In this document: piece by piece, positions 12,341-21,865 of the stretch
Numbering within the stretch: position 1 is the first letter of the stretch
Layout of the letters: each line of letters begins with the position of its first letter
From: Ceratopteris richardii
Taxonomy: Eukaryota; Streptophyta; Polypodiopsida; Polypodiales; Pteridaceae
NCBI GenBank assembly: GCA_020310875.1
Contig: CM035416.1
Location: 74,454,983 to 74,518,982 of the forward strand
Direction of reading: 5' to 3'
Length of the DNA: 64,000 nucleotides
Position numbers and translations under genes: made by a program
Notes under the pieces: generated by a model
Told to the model about the DNA's origin: nothing
Seen by the model: only the letters and a program-made list of their open reading frames with translations
The model's database searches: none

Positions 12341-12835
12341 TCATTCTTCATCAGCATCAGCCTCAGTGTCATCAGCGTCCTCCAGAAGTTCTTGCTCAAT
12401 CTCATAATCCGCTTCATTTCTTTTCTTGAATAATTTTATCCTCTTTCCTGCAATCAAAGATCTCAAAGGAGTACTGTCTAACTCGCGAAGTGCATACGTA
12501 CCATTTTCAAACACAGACGTAACCACATATGGCCCAAACCATCGTTTGGTTAATTTCTTCCTAGCATCATACTGAGTATCGAATGTACTGTCGTACACAA
12601 ACACCCAATCATCTACCTCAATCCTATGTGGTCTCAGTCGATGGGTTTTGTCAAAATAGATCTTATTCTTTAGCCTTGACTCCTTTAACTTTTGGACTGC
12701 TTCTTTCAACTTTTCATTTCCTTGTTCTAACTGCTTTATTCTCAATGATAATAACTCTTCTCTCGTCATACCATCATTCCATGGGAGCGTCAACCATGTC
12801 ACTATCTGAGTCTGGATGGGGCTGGCTTCTGACAA
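12341..12835 (-). pseudogene. Gypsy G1 integrase C-terminal domain
   Basis: This is the C-terminal end of Ty3/Gypsy pol. It has a coiled-coil stretch (EELLSLRIKQLEQGNEKLKEAV) and the GPY/F DNA-binding module (KRWFGPYVVTSVFENGTYAL). It ends in an acidic tail rich in Glu, Asp and Ala. It overlaps the integrase core frame at 12802-12835 in another register, so one indel separates them. The codons of the acidic tail match the sequence that expands into a minisatellite in the second unit. Confidence 0.85.
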
Positions 12836-14322
12836 TACATCAATTCAGCAGGCATGAATCCTGTGGACCGAGTGTAAGTCATCCTATCAGCCCATACCGC
12901 GAATGGAAGAAACCTAGGCCACTGCTTGATGTCATCGCTGCAAGCCTTAGAGATCGCCTTCACGATGGAAGGGTGACCTCTCTCGATTTTCCCATTTGCC
13001 TCTGGATTATAGGCAGTGGTGAGAGACAATCGAATTCCATGAAAATCAAAGAACTCTTTTGCTTCTCTCGCATCCAACTCTCCCCTGTCTGCAACCACTT
13101 TCTCAACATATCCGAATCTTGAGATCACTTCTTCTAAAAGGAATTTGCATACATTATAAGTAGTCTTCGTACGAAGAGCTCGACCTTCCACATTGTTGTT
13201 CAAGTCCTCTCTGGCAAGTACAATGTATCTCATCTTATCTATCCCTTTTGGCATGGTTACAAGGTCGACCACCCACTTGTAATGGATACAGGGAGGGTAA
13301 GTTGGATGTAACGGGTCTCTGTGCCTAACTGATGAATGCACTTGGCATGTAGCACAAGTGTCTACAAAATCTCTCACACTCACATAAATCCCTGGCCACC
13401 AGTAGGCTTCCCTAATCTTCTCATATGTGGCATAGAATCCTTTATGACCCGCCCATAAGGTCTCATGCATTTCTCTCATCACTTTGCTCTGAAGACTCCT
13501 AGAACTTAGTACCCTCTGTGGACTCTTCACCTTGCCCTTAGTGTGTCGCCAAATAAGCCCATCCTTCAAGAAAAAGTTGTAAGACTTTTTCCTGATGGAT
13601 CTATACTTATTTGTGGACCAGCCTGGGGAACGTTTCAGAGTACTCAGATATCTTCCTATATCTCTCCACTCACCATCATACTCACTCTCTCGGAACTGCT
13701 CATATGCATACACCAATGGATCGTATCTTATCATATGTATATCCTTTTCTACCTCATCATCATCATCAGACTCATCATTGAATTTTGCCCTTGAAAGCAT
13801 ATCAGCCACTGTATTCGACTTCCCAGCTATGTGTACAAATGCAGGATTTATAAACTTTATATAAGAGATCCATCTAAGCATAGCAATATCCGGAGATGAA
13901 CAATTTGCAATCATGCCAATCAGTGGAAGACAGTCAGTCTCAACTATCACATTCGCCCCAATGAAATACTCTTTATCACTCTTTAAAGCAGTCACCAATC
14001 CCCATAACTCTCTCTTAATCTGTGGATATTTTCTTTGGGTATCATGTAGGATCTTAGCACCAAAGCGCACTGCATATCTCTGCCCCTCATCATCATCTTG
14101 CCCTATGACCCAGCCTATGCCAATAGGACTGGTATCAACAGTCAAAATGATAGGTCTCTGACCTGAATAGTCAACACGCTTCAGAATCGGAGCTTCAATT
14201 AGCAGCTGCTTCAGTTTACGCATAGCTCTCGACTGTTTCTCTATCCATACAAACTTCTTTTTCTTTCTCAGGAGATCATATAAGGGGTTCGCAACGTGAG
14301 CAAAGTGAGGAATCCATATCAC
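12802..14322 (-). pseudogene. Gypsy G1 RNase H and integrase core
   Basis: In order, the segment shows the RT connection (IPHFAHVANPLYDLL), RNase H (ILTVDTSPIGIGWVIGQ with the first catalytic Asp), the integrase HHCC zinc domain (GHKGFYATYEKIREAYWWPG...CATCQ) and the DDE core. The core acidic residues appear in WVVDLVT, VVADRGE and NPEANGKIERG. The gag-PR-RT-RH-IN order and the motif style are those of Ty3/Gypsy. The same frame continues upstream across one TGA (14338-14340, after EVRRFL) into the RT segment. Confidence 0.92.
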
Positions 14323-14337
14323 ATAGAATACACAGGC

Positions 14338-14919
14338 TCATAGAAACCTTCTCACCTCACTGACATTACGACACACTTCAGAGATCCTGCTAATGGCCTC
14401 AACTTTCTGCGGGTATGGCTTGCGGCCATAATGTCCACACAGATGTCCTACAATGAGGACCTCATCAACGCCAAAAACCGATTTCTCTAAAGAAAGTGTT
14501 AGCCCCACATCTTCAAATCTCTCAAAGATCCTCTCACAATCAGCAATATGATCTCTCACAAACTTTCTACATCCTGAAACATCTAAACTCACATCTTTCA
14601 CTCTTTCCTCACATCCCTTTATTGGAACATCATCAATGAATGGCATAGTCATAGATGGTATAAAGTCTCGTAAAACCAGATTCATGGCATTCATCATGTG
14701 AGCCACAGAATTCGTCGCTCCCTGCGGCAAAGTACACATGCGTACAAGGCCCAGTGGAGTCCTCATGGTCGTAATGTCTCTACTCTCCATAGCCAACTGA
14801 AACTGGTCATAACCTGAATACAGATCGCCCATAGAGTAAATAGAATGCCCAGCAAATGCTTCAGCAAACTCATCCACTATGGGTCCTGTTTCTACATTTC
14901 TAATTGTGACTTTACTCAC
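14338..14919 (-). pseudogene. Gypsy G1 reverse transcriptase, palm
   Basis: RT palm and fingers are recognisable: SMGDLYSGYDQFQLAM (first catalytic Asp), TPLGLVRMCTLPQGATNS, and the active-site box as FIDDVPIKG (Y/FxDD). VGHLCGHYGRKPYPQKVEAI is the thumb connection. Upstream the frame continues across one TAG (RFI-stop-DLQP; related RTs have Gln there) into 14932-15795. Both stops are single-base nonsense changes in an otherwise continuous pol frame. Confidence 0.92.
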
Positions 14920-14931
14920 AGGCTGCAGATC

Positions 14932-15795
14932 CTAAATGAAACGAAGCTTCCCATTTTTCTTCGGCACTGTAAACCACCTATTCGAATATGGAGCCGAGGA
15001 GGGTTCCAATATCCGCATGGAAATCTTTTCCTTTAGCAACCTCATCAGCTCAGGTAAGTGAGCCTTTGGGACTGGTATAGGCCGGATATTCCATGGTATA
15101 TGTGGCACTGTAAAGATAATCATGGGAGGTACTTGTTTCGGGTCTGCACAACCTATCTCATGTGGGAAAAGTGCAAATGATTTTTCGTGTTTATTGAAGT
15201 CAATAAACACGAAAAATTTCTGTTTCTCTTCTTTTCTCAGAAACAATTTCTCTCCAAACTTGATCTCTCCAAACTTGATCTCTTTAATAGTCTCATCAGT
15301 AAAATGATGCCCTATGAGCTCTCTTCGTCTCAGCATAGGGTCATCTGACACTCGCAGATATTTCTCATGACTATCTTCTGGCAATGGCTGAGCTATAGGC
15401 TTCACTTTCTTATCCACACTCTTATACTTTGTATTTACACTTACTTCATGCTCTCTCATAAACTCCTCAATCATCTCATACTCTTTGATAGAACTGAGCA
15501 TAATCATTTTTGATTTCTGATTTCTCTCAAATGCCTGCTCAAGCTCTTCCAGAGTAGTCGAACTTCTCTCCAACTCGATCACATCTTCAATCTTCTCATC
15601 AGCTAACATCATTCCTAAATCCTTATAGTATCTCTCATGAACTTTTCTGAATTTATTTGAAACATTTTCTTTCTGTAAGCATAGCAACTTGAATGTAGAT
15701 GAATAAATAGAAAAACTTTCAAAACTATGTACAAAGTCATGCGAGACATCAAACCAACTCCCACTGTTGTCCCGCTCAACAATGGATCCTAACAT
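14932..15795 (-). pseudogene. Gypsy G1 pol N-terminal part (after the -1 frameshift)
   Basis: The pol frame begins at the frameshift heptamer (15795-15801) with MLGSIVERD. The first 200 residues are a charged linker with no catalytic motif. The RT fingers follow (IPWNIRPIPVPKAHLPEL, then PSSAPYSNRWFTVPKKNGKLRFI). The frame is open to a TAG at 14932. Pol would be made as a Gag-protease-Pol fusion by -1 slippage. Confidence 0.88.
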
Positions 15796-17066
15796 AAATT
15801 TTGCTCAGCAGAAGCTCCATACTCTCCAACAGGCATACACTCATCATGATCATGTGAATTAATAGGTTTCTTTCTTATATTCTTTCTATTTCTGGAGTGA
15901 TTTGGACACACAGTCATCACTTGCAGAGAATGAAGGCCAGATCTAGAACGGATTTGTGCATAGGCAGATCCATCATCCATGGCCTTAGTCTCCATTCTTA
16001 CCTCAGCTATAAAGGGTTGCCCAAGGATAGCCTCATATGAACATTGGTCCTGGACAAAGAAGTGAAATTCCTCAGAAATCCCTCCTATGGTCACAGGCAC
16101 AAATGCGCATGCCCCAAGCAGTGCTCCTGAACCATTATCCGCTGTCCTCATCCTCCATCCATGATCTTTATCAATCGGCCATCTAAACTTATCATAGAGC
16201 TTCTTAGAAATCACATTTATCTCTGACCTTGAGTCAATCAAGGCCAGAGCAAAACATGACTCCTCGTTGCTCCCTAACTTCATCTTTATCTCTGGAGTTC
16301 CTCTTGCCCAAAAAGTCTTTGTAAACTCACTTTCTGTCTTTCTCATCTCATCATCAGGTATGATAGGACCTAGAGAATTTTTATGACACCTGGCAACCTC
16401 ATCATCATCATCATCAGATGTGTCACTCAGTGCAACTGCTTCATTTGTCACTTGAATATCTTCAGGTGCTTCTTCCATCTCTACATCTTCAGGTAGTGGA
16501 AACCTCTTTCTCTTGACCAGCTTTATAAAGCTGTCCTTGAACTCAGGCTTCGCTATGGAGAAGACCTGCTCCAAGGACATGGTCACTTGGCTCTTCAGTA
16601 AAATGTCATTTAATATCTCTCTTGCATCATTTTTCCGTTCCAACTCAGAAATTAATACAGCCTTTGGAGTTCTCTTCTTTTTGTGGGAAAAGTCTTCCAG
16701 ATAAAACAACTTATGCAATTCTTTTCTGAATTCGGCCCAAGGATTTGCTATATGTGTTGTAATAGGGGCTAAAATGGATCCTGATACTACCCGTCTGAAG
16801 TAATGTGAAAACACATCCTCGGGTAGACCATAAATCCGTGCATGTTCCTCAAAAACATCTAGGTACTCGGTTACATTCAAGCCTGTAAACTTTCCTTTTT
16901 CTCTCAATACCGCTTGGACTACGCGGGCCCCTTGTTTCTCTATTACCATTTCCTTGAATATATCCTCCATCTGTCTTCTCTGCTCTGTCCTAGAACGTAA
17001 CACAAGGTCCAGCGTAAGTGGTTCAATTATCTCTCTAAGCTCAGAGCAAAGATCAGAGAAGCTCAA
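15789..17066 (-). CDS. Gypsy G1 gag-protease polyprotein
   Basis: This is an open frame of 425 codons. Residues 1-150 resemble a Gypsy capsid (AEFRKELHKLFYLEDF region). An acidic linker (DTSDDDDDEVAR) lies near residue 225. A retropepsin fold follows from residue 270. Its active site reads LALIDSRSEINVISKKLY, so the Gly of the usual D-S/T-G triad is Arg and protease activity is probably lost. The flap-like GGISEEFHFFV and AILGQPFI are present. The protease is in the gag frame; pol follows by a -1 shift. No zinc knuckle is seen here; the related second unit has one in its gag-like frame. Confidence 0.85.
   Translation of the reverse strand: MSFSDLCSELREIIEPLTLDLVLRSRTEQRRQMEDIFKEMVIEKQGARVVQAVLREKGKFTGLNVTEYLDVFEEHARIYGLPEDVFSHYFRRVVSGSILAPITTHIANPWAEFRKELHKLFYLEDFSHKKKRTPKAVLISELERKNDAREILNDILLKSQVTMSLEQVFSIAKPEFKDSFIKLVKRKRFPLPEDVEMEEAPEDIQVTNEAVALSDTSDDDDDEVARCHKNSLGPIIPDDEMRKTESEFTKTFWARGTPEIKMKLGSNEESCFALALIDSRSEINVISKKLYDKFRWPIDKDHGWRMRTADNGSGALLGACAFVPVTIGGISEEFHFFVQDQCSYEAILGQPFIAEVRMETKAMDDGSAYAQIRSRSGLHSLQVMTVCPNHSRNRKNIRKKPINSHDHDECMPVGEYGASAEQNLC
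15795..15801 (-). promoter_or_regulatory. Putative -1 ribosomal frameshift site (AAATTTA)
   Basis: On the minus strand the zero-frame codons are CAA AAT TTA TGT TAG. The heptamer A_AAT_TTA fits X_XXY_YYZ exactly in phase, and the zero-frame stop follows two codons later (15789-15791). After one base of back-slip the ribosome would read ATG TTA GGA TCC, the start of the open pol frame. Downstream RNA structure was not computed. Confidence 0.7.
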
Positions 17067-17488
17067 TGAGTCGCGAGCCAGGAGGTAAACTCAGTCAATG
17101 CTCCTTTCTAGGCCAAAGTCAGGTGTATCTCTTCTTTCCTTAAATCCCAGAAACTTCAATGTATTTTTCCCCTTTTTCAATGAGAATTTTCTAATGTTTT
17201 CTAACGTTTTGTCTAAGCTAGAAAATCAGCAAATCCCTAATCTAAGCAGGAAAAAAAATTCACACACGTATGGACTAAACTAATGCAAAGTGTGGATGCT
17301 CAAACTCAAGCAGCAAGACAATCTTTCTGTTTCAGCAGTGTATGTGAAGCAATGCAAAATTTCAAATAACTTGAAATGCTGGTACCTGAAATCTCTGTCC
17401 GATGCCGAGGTTCTTGTCTCTTTCCTCAAGGAGTGGGTGGCGTGTCGAGGATCACCGGGCAACCGCCTCGCTTCACGTTGGGTTCAGG
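17067..17488 (-). mobile_element. Gypsy G1 unit 1: 5' internal leader
   Basis: This is noncoding sequence between LTR 2, acting as 5' LTR of this unit, and gag. The bases next to the LTR on the minus strand (CCTGAACCCAACG) do not start with TGG, so I cannot assign a tRNA primer. Nothing else is recognised. Confidence 0.6.
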
Positions 17489-19027
17489 TGTCGGGAAGAA
17501 GGAGGTCGTGGCGGGAAGCCGGCGCCTGGGGTTGGATCAGGCCCCGCTCTGGTGCGCCGTTCCCGCGGTCCTGCGAGCAACGTCTACGCGCTGGGCGCCT
17601 CGCCTGTGCTCTCCGGAGCGTGCGCAATCCTCGTAGGGTCCCTCGCCCCTCGGAAGTGTCGAGACGTGGGACCGTGGGTGTCGGGAAGAGACGATCGGAT
17701 ACCGCAGTGATACACGAAATGCAGATGAAGCCAACGATACCACGAAAAATGAAACTGAAGTACTCCAATAAAAATGAGTGATACAAACAGGCCGCTATAG
17801 TGCGGGCCGATGGTACAATAAAATCGCTATAGTGCGGTGCGATGATACAATATGAAAGCCGCCGCTACAGTGCGGGCCGGCTAGTGTAAACTCTAGATCC
17901 CTCGCTACAGTGCGAGAAATCGCCTACGGGATTCCGCTTCGGTCTTCGCGGTCCAAGCTTTTTTTCAGGTCTTCGATCCGCTCTTTATTTCAGGTACCCT
18001 CAGCAATGGCCTCCCTTCTCTTTACTTTAGATAATCAGAAACCGCATAAACCTGGAGGGGACGATCCACAAGGACAATCCACAGAATGGGGTACTCTTTA
18101 TCTTCCGTCTTCAATGCTTTCACTTCATATAATCAGAAACCTGGAGGAGACGATCCACAAGGGCAATCCACAGGATGGGGTACTCTTTATCTTCCGTCTT
18201 CAATGCTTTCACTTCATATAATCAGAAACCTGGAGGAGACGATCCACAAGGGCAATCCACAGGATGGGGTACTCTTTATCTTCCGTCTTCAATGCTTTCA
18301 CTTCATATAATCAGAAACCTGGAGGAGACGATCCACAAGGGCAATCCACAGGATGGGGTACTCTTTATCTTCCGTCTTCAATGCTTTCACTTCATATAAT
18401 CAGAAACCTGGAGGAGACGATCCACAAGGGCAATCCACAGGATGGGGAAGAAACAAATGAGTTTGGACTTATTTATAGGTCCCTCCCTAGGACTTCCTTC
18501 TAGAACGTTCTAACCTCCTCAATGAACTTTCTATTTTTGGTAGACTTTTTAATTTTTCCCTAGACTATGGTTTTGGTTTCACACTCGATATTTACAATTT
18601 AATTGGTTTTTAAGGTTTGACCTAAGATAACCGCTAATTTCAAGGGTCCGACCTAGGTTTTGGGGTCGGGAAAATTAGGCGTTTGCTCACAATTATCTCA
18701 AGCTCATCAATTTAATCATTTATTTACAATTTCAGCCTAAACTCCAAGGGTTTCCAAGGGTTCGAGTTCATTTTTCATGGGATAAACCCTCATTTTCAGT
18801 CAGTTTCAAAGGTCAAACATAAGGTTTTCATGGTTCTAATGTCAGTTTCATTTACACACAGGTCTAACATACATCTCAATCTTGTTTTCGCATCGCACAA
18901 TCAATTAATTCGACCAAATTATGCATGAAATATACCACTCTTTAGTCAAAACATCACACAAACTCAAAAACAATGAACTTTTGAAAAAAAACTCAGTGCA
19001 CACTCCCTGCAGGATTTCATCCCGACA
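17489..19027 (-). mobile_element. Gypsy G1 LTR 2 (short form, shared by both units)
   Basis: The LTR runs TGTCGGGA...TCCCGACA over 1,539 bp. It contains the GC-rich block, four 89-bp units (18090, 18179, 18268, 18357) and the TATA box (18469-18479), but not the 2.07-kb block. It serves as 5' LTR of unit 1 (leader at 17488) and as 3' LTR of unit 2 (polypurine tract at 19028). Confidence 0.9.
18090..18445. repeat. Four 89-bp tandem repeats in LTR 2
   Basis: Four near-identical 89-bp units, the same unit as at 8147-8413, are preceded by the same diverged partial unit. Confidence 0.95.
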
Positions 19028-20270
19028 TTCGCCCCCGCTAAACCTGCACATCGTCTCGATGGGCCAACCTGCAAGATCCAACAGAAGAGTATCAAGGTTC
19101 TTTTAAAATCGCTTTACACTTTTTATCTTTTTCTTTTCAAAACTCAAATCATGATCTCATGCAGTCATGCAATTTTTATAAAGATTGGTATGAATTTTAG
19201 AAAATTAGGTAGATTCAAGCTTCACAAACATCATATTATGTTTGTGCGTCTTCAATCTGACAAGTAATCACATGAATAAATCGTCGGCTTTCTAGATCTT
19301 TTGTTCATTCAACTGGTTCAGATCTAACTGCTCATTCTAAGTACTAGCATATACATATGTTTCTACTAACTCAGTTTGGAGAATATACCTCGATTCCTAC
19401 TATTTATCTCCTACTTGTCTAGCTCTCCATTAGATCTTTCTTTCTTTTTCTCTTTCTTTTTCATTTTTCTTTTTCTTTTTCACTTCATCTCAGCTCAGCA
19501 TTTCTGTTTATCTTTTATTTTTCACAAATCGGCCTATGTCGAAATCGGGTGCGACTCATGGACTTGTCCGCCCGGCCAAGTTTGTTCCACCTGTCTGCCG
19601 ACCCGACATAGCGCATGACATACACAACGTCAGCCCTGCATGAAATCGACGTCAGCTTGTGGCTCAGACCACCCGGCCAGAGTGACTCCACCTGCCTACC
19701 GACCCATACAGGCGCATGACAACAGATAGGTCAGGCCTACAACAAAACTAGCTACGGCTCGTGGCCTTGATCACCCGACCAAGGTGGTTCCACCCGCCTA
19801 CTAGCCCATCGTAGCGCATCAACAACATACACGCACATATAAGCTGGCATGAGTATGAATGTTTCTTTATAAATCATGATCCATATGGAGGTAAGATCTC
19901 ACAAGAAACAAATACTAGGATCCAAAGTTTCCCACTCACTAAGTGTTCAAATCAATCAGCATATACATGCACTCGGTCTAAGCATGCCATCACATTCCCA
20001 AGATTTCACTCCCAAAAGTCTCTAGTCCACTAACTGATCCTATTCATATAATTCCTAATCGCTCATGCCTCATGCAAAGCCATAACAGATATTTGCTATC
20101 ATCATTCTGCATGATTTTCATAAACTCATACATATCTTTATCACACACATCAATGCAATGCATATGCTCTATCAGAAAGAAAACAAATCTCAAATCAGAA
20201 ACGTTTCACCTGGTCATTTTTCTTCATTTTGATTCAGCTTTTCTTTAACTTCATGATCTATCATTCTTTA
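19028..20270 (-). mobile_element. Gypsy G1 unit 2: polypurine tract and 3' internal noncoding region
   Basis: This is a near-copy of 11101-12330, including the polypurine tract, the pyrimidine tract at 19436-19485 and the GC-rich repeats. It shows that a second G1 internal region starts here in the same orientation. Confidence 0.85.
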
Positions 20271-20279
20271 TCAGCACTA

Positions 20280-20740
20280 GCATCAGTGTCATCAGTATCC
20301 TCCAACATCATCAGTAGCCTCCAGCATCATCAGTATCCTCCAGTGTCATCAGTATCCTCCAACATCATCAGTATCCTCCAGCATCATCAGTATCCTCCAG
20401 CATCATCAGTATCCTCCAGTGTCATTAGTATCCTCCAATGTCATCAGTATCCTCCAGTGTCATCAGTATTATCATCATCATCATCATAATCATCATAATC
20501 ATCATCATCATCATAAACCATCATCATCAATCATCTTTAACATCAATCATTATCTTTCATCATCATCCATCATCAATCATCAATCACCAATAATTCATCA
20601 ATCATTTATCATCATGAATGATCAATCATCCTCATTCATTAATCATCAATCATCATCAACATCAATTGTTATGAATCACTTATCAATCATGGTCAATCAT
20701 CATCATCATCATCATTAATCAACATTCAATAGCTCTTTAT
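20280..20740. repeat. CATCAGTATCCTCCA minisatellite and (CAT)n tract at a pol deletion
   Basis: About ten 15-18 bp units of CATCAGTATCCTCCA-GTGT type run from 20290 to 20468. They grade into CAT/ATC-rich repeats up to about 20720. The left edge aligns with the codons for the acidic C-terminus of pol in unit 1 (12341-12390). In unit 1 about 5 kb of pol follows at this point; in unit 2 only these repeats and then gag are present, so the pol deletion lies here. Confidence 0.85.
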
Positions 20741-20818
20741 CATTCTCATGCGTTTTCATTATGATTCTTCTTCTATCATCATTCAAGATTGGCAAATATA
20801 TCTTGGAAAGTTAGATTT

Positions 20819-21856
20819 CTACTTAGAAGACTTTGCAATCGCTTTTACATTCCCCTTGATTTGCGCAATAATATCATCAAGCAACTGTTTTTCTGCTTTG
20901 TTAACTCGTTTATCACATTTTTTATCTTCTTCAATCTCTTCTTCACTCTTTTCATGTTCAATTTGTTTGTCAAAGTTTAATTGAGATTGTAATTTTGCAA
21001 CCTTCTCTTGATCAAATAGATTCTCATTAGTTAAAAGGTTCGGATCAAATGAAACATATACATCCTGATCTTTCTTTGATTTCTTTAGCATTTCTTTATC
21101 AGATTCTCTTTTATGATCTAATTCCATTTGCTCTCTTAATATCTGTTCAATATTTTGTTTCTCGACCTTGATTTGTCTACCTTTAGTTTCTTCAATAGAT
21201 TTATCTTGACTCTCAGTAGATAGTAGGATCTTTTGTTCATCAGATTTACTATTCTCAAGTCTTTTTGGCTTCCACACTCTTTGAATTGAAATCGATCTCG
21301 TTTTAGTCTCCTCAAAATATTTCTTCATCCCACCTTTTCCTACATTCAGATGCAAAGGTATCTCCTCTTGATATCTACAAATTTTATTTTCATGTTCACT
21401 TACTAGTCTTTCTCTACATGCACTTTCATATGCCAGACAATCCCAAAACATATGCCCAAACTGATCGCACCAAAAGCAACGTATAGGTCTCTTCTCATCC
21501 CAACTTAATTTCCTAGGTGTCACTCTAGGCGTGGGTTTTCTAAGGCCTACTGACTCTTTCTGTGTAGATATGCCTTGGACATTTACCTCATGTTCATTGT
21601 CGCATTTCAGTGCTTGTAGATTCTTAACTTGGTTAGTCAACAATTCAACCTTATTTTTCAATTCAGAAATCTCAAAATCCATTTCATTTTTTAGGTCTTT
21701 AATGCTTATGCCCATCAGCTGAATAGTATCAGATATCGCATTTATCGTTTGCATTAAAGTCATAACAATACCAAACTTTGATTTTATGGATTCATTCATG
21801 TTAAATTCTATTTCCTTAATTCGCTCTTCGTATTTTGTAAATTGTTCCTCAATCAT
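20819..21856 (-). CDS. Gypsy G1 unit 2 gag-like coiled-coil protein with zinc knuckle
   Basis: The open frame is highly charged. Residues 1-90 form an amphipathic coiled coil (ISDTIQLMGISIKDLKNEM...). A CCHC knuckle of nucleocapsid type, CFWCDQFGHMFWDC (CX2CX4HX4C, complete), lies near residue 130. A long Lys/Glu-rich C-terminus follows. The first ATG is at 21856; the frame stays open to the LTR 3 edge with no leader, so the 5' end of gag is probably deleted. It has no clear similarity to the 425-residue gag-protease of unit 1 and may be a more upstream gag segment that unit 1 lacks. Possible RNA-binding role, inferred from the knuckle only. Confidence 0.7.
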   Translation of the reverse strand: MIEEQFTKYEERIKEIEFNMNESIKSKFGIVMTLMQTINAISDTIQLMGISIKDLKNEMDFEISELKNKVELLTNQVKNLQALKCDNEHEVNVQGISTQKESVGLRKPTPRVTPRKLSWDEKRPIRCFWCDQFGHMFWDCLAYESACRERLVSEHENKICRYQEEIPLHLNVGKGGMKKYFEETKTRSISIQRVWKPKRLENSKSDEQKILLSTESQDKSIEETKGRQIKVEKQNIEQILREQMELDHKRESDKEMLKKSKKDQDVYVSFDPNLLTNENLFDQEKVAKLQSQLNFDKQIEHEKSEEEIEEDKKCDKRVNKAEKQLLDDIIAQIKGNVKAIAKSSK

Positions 21857-21865
21857 TTTGTTCAA

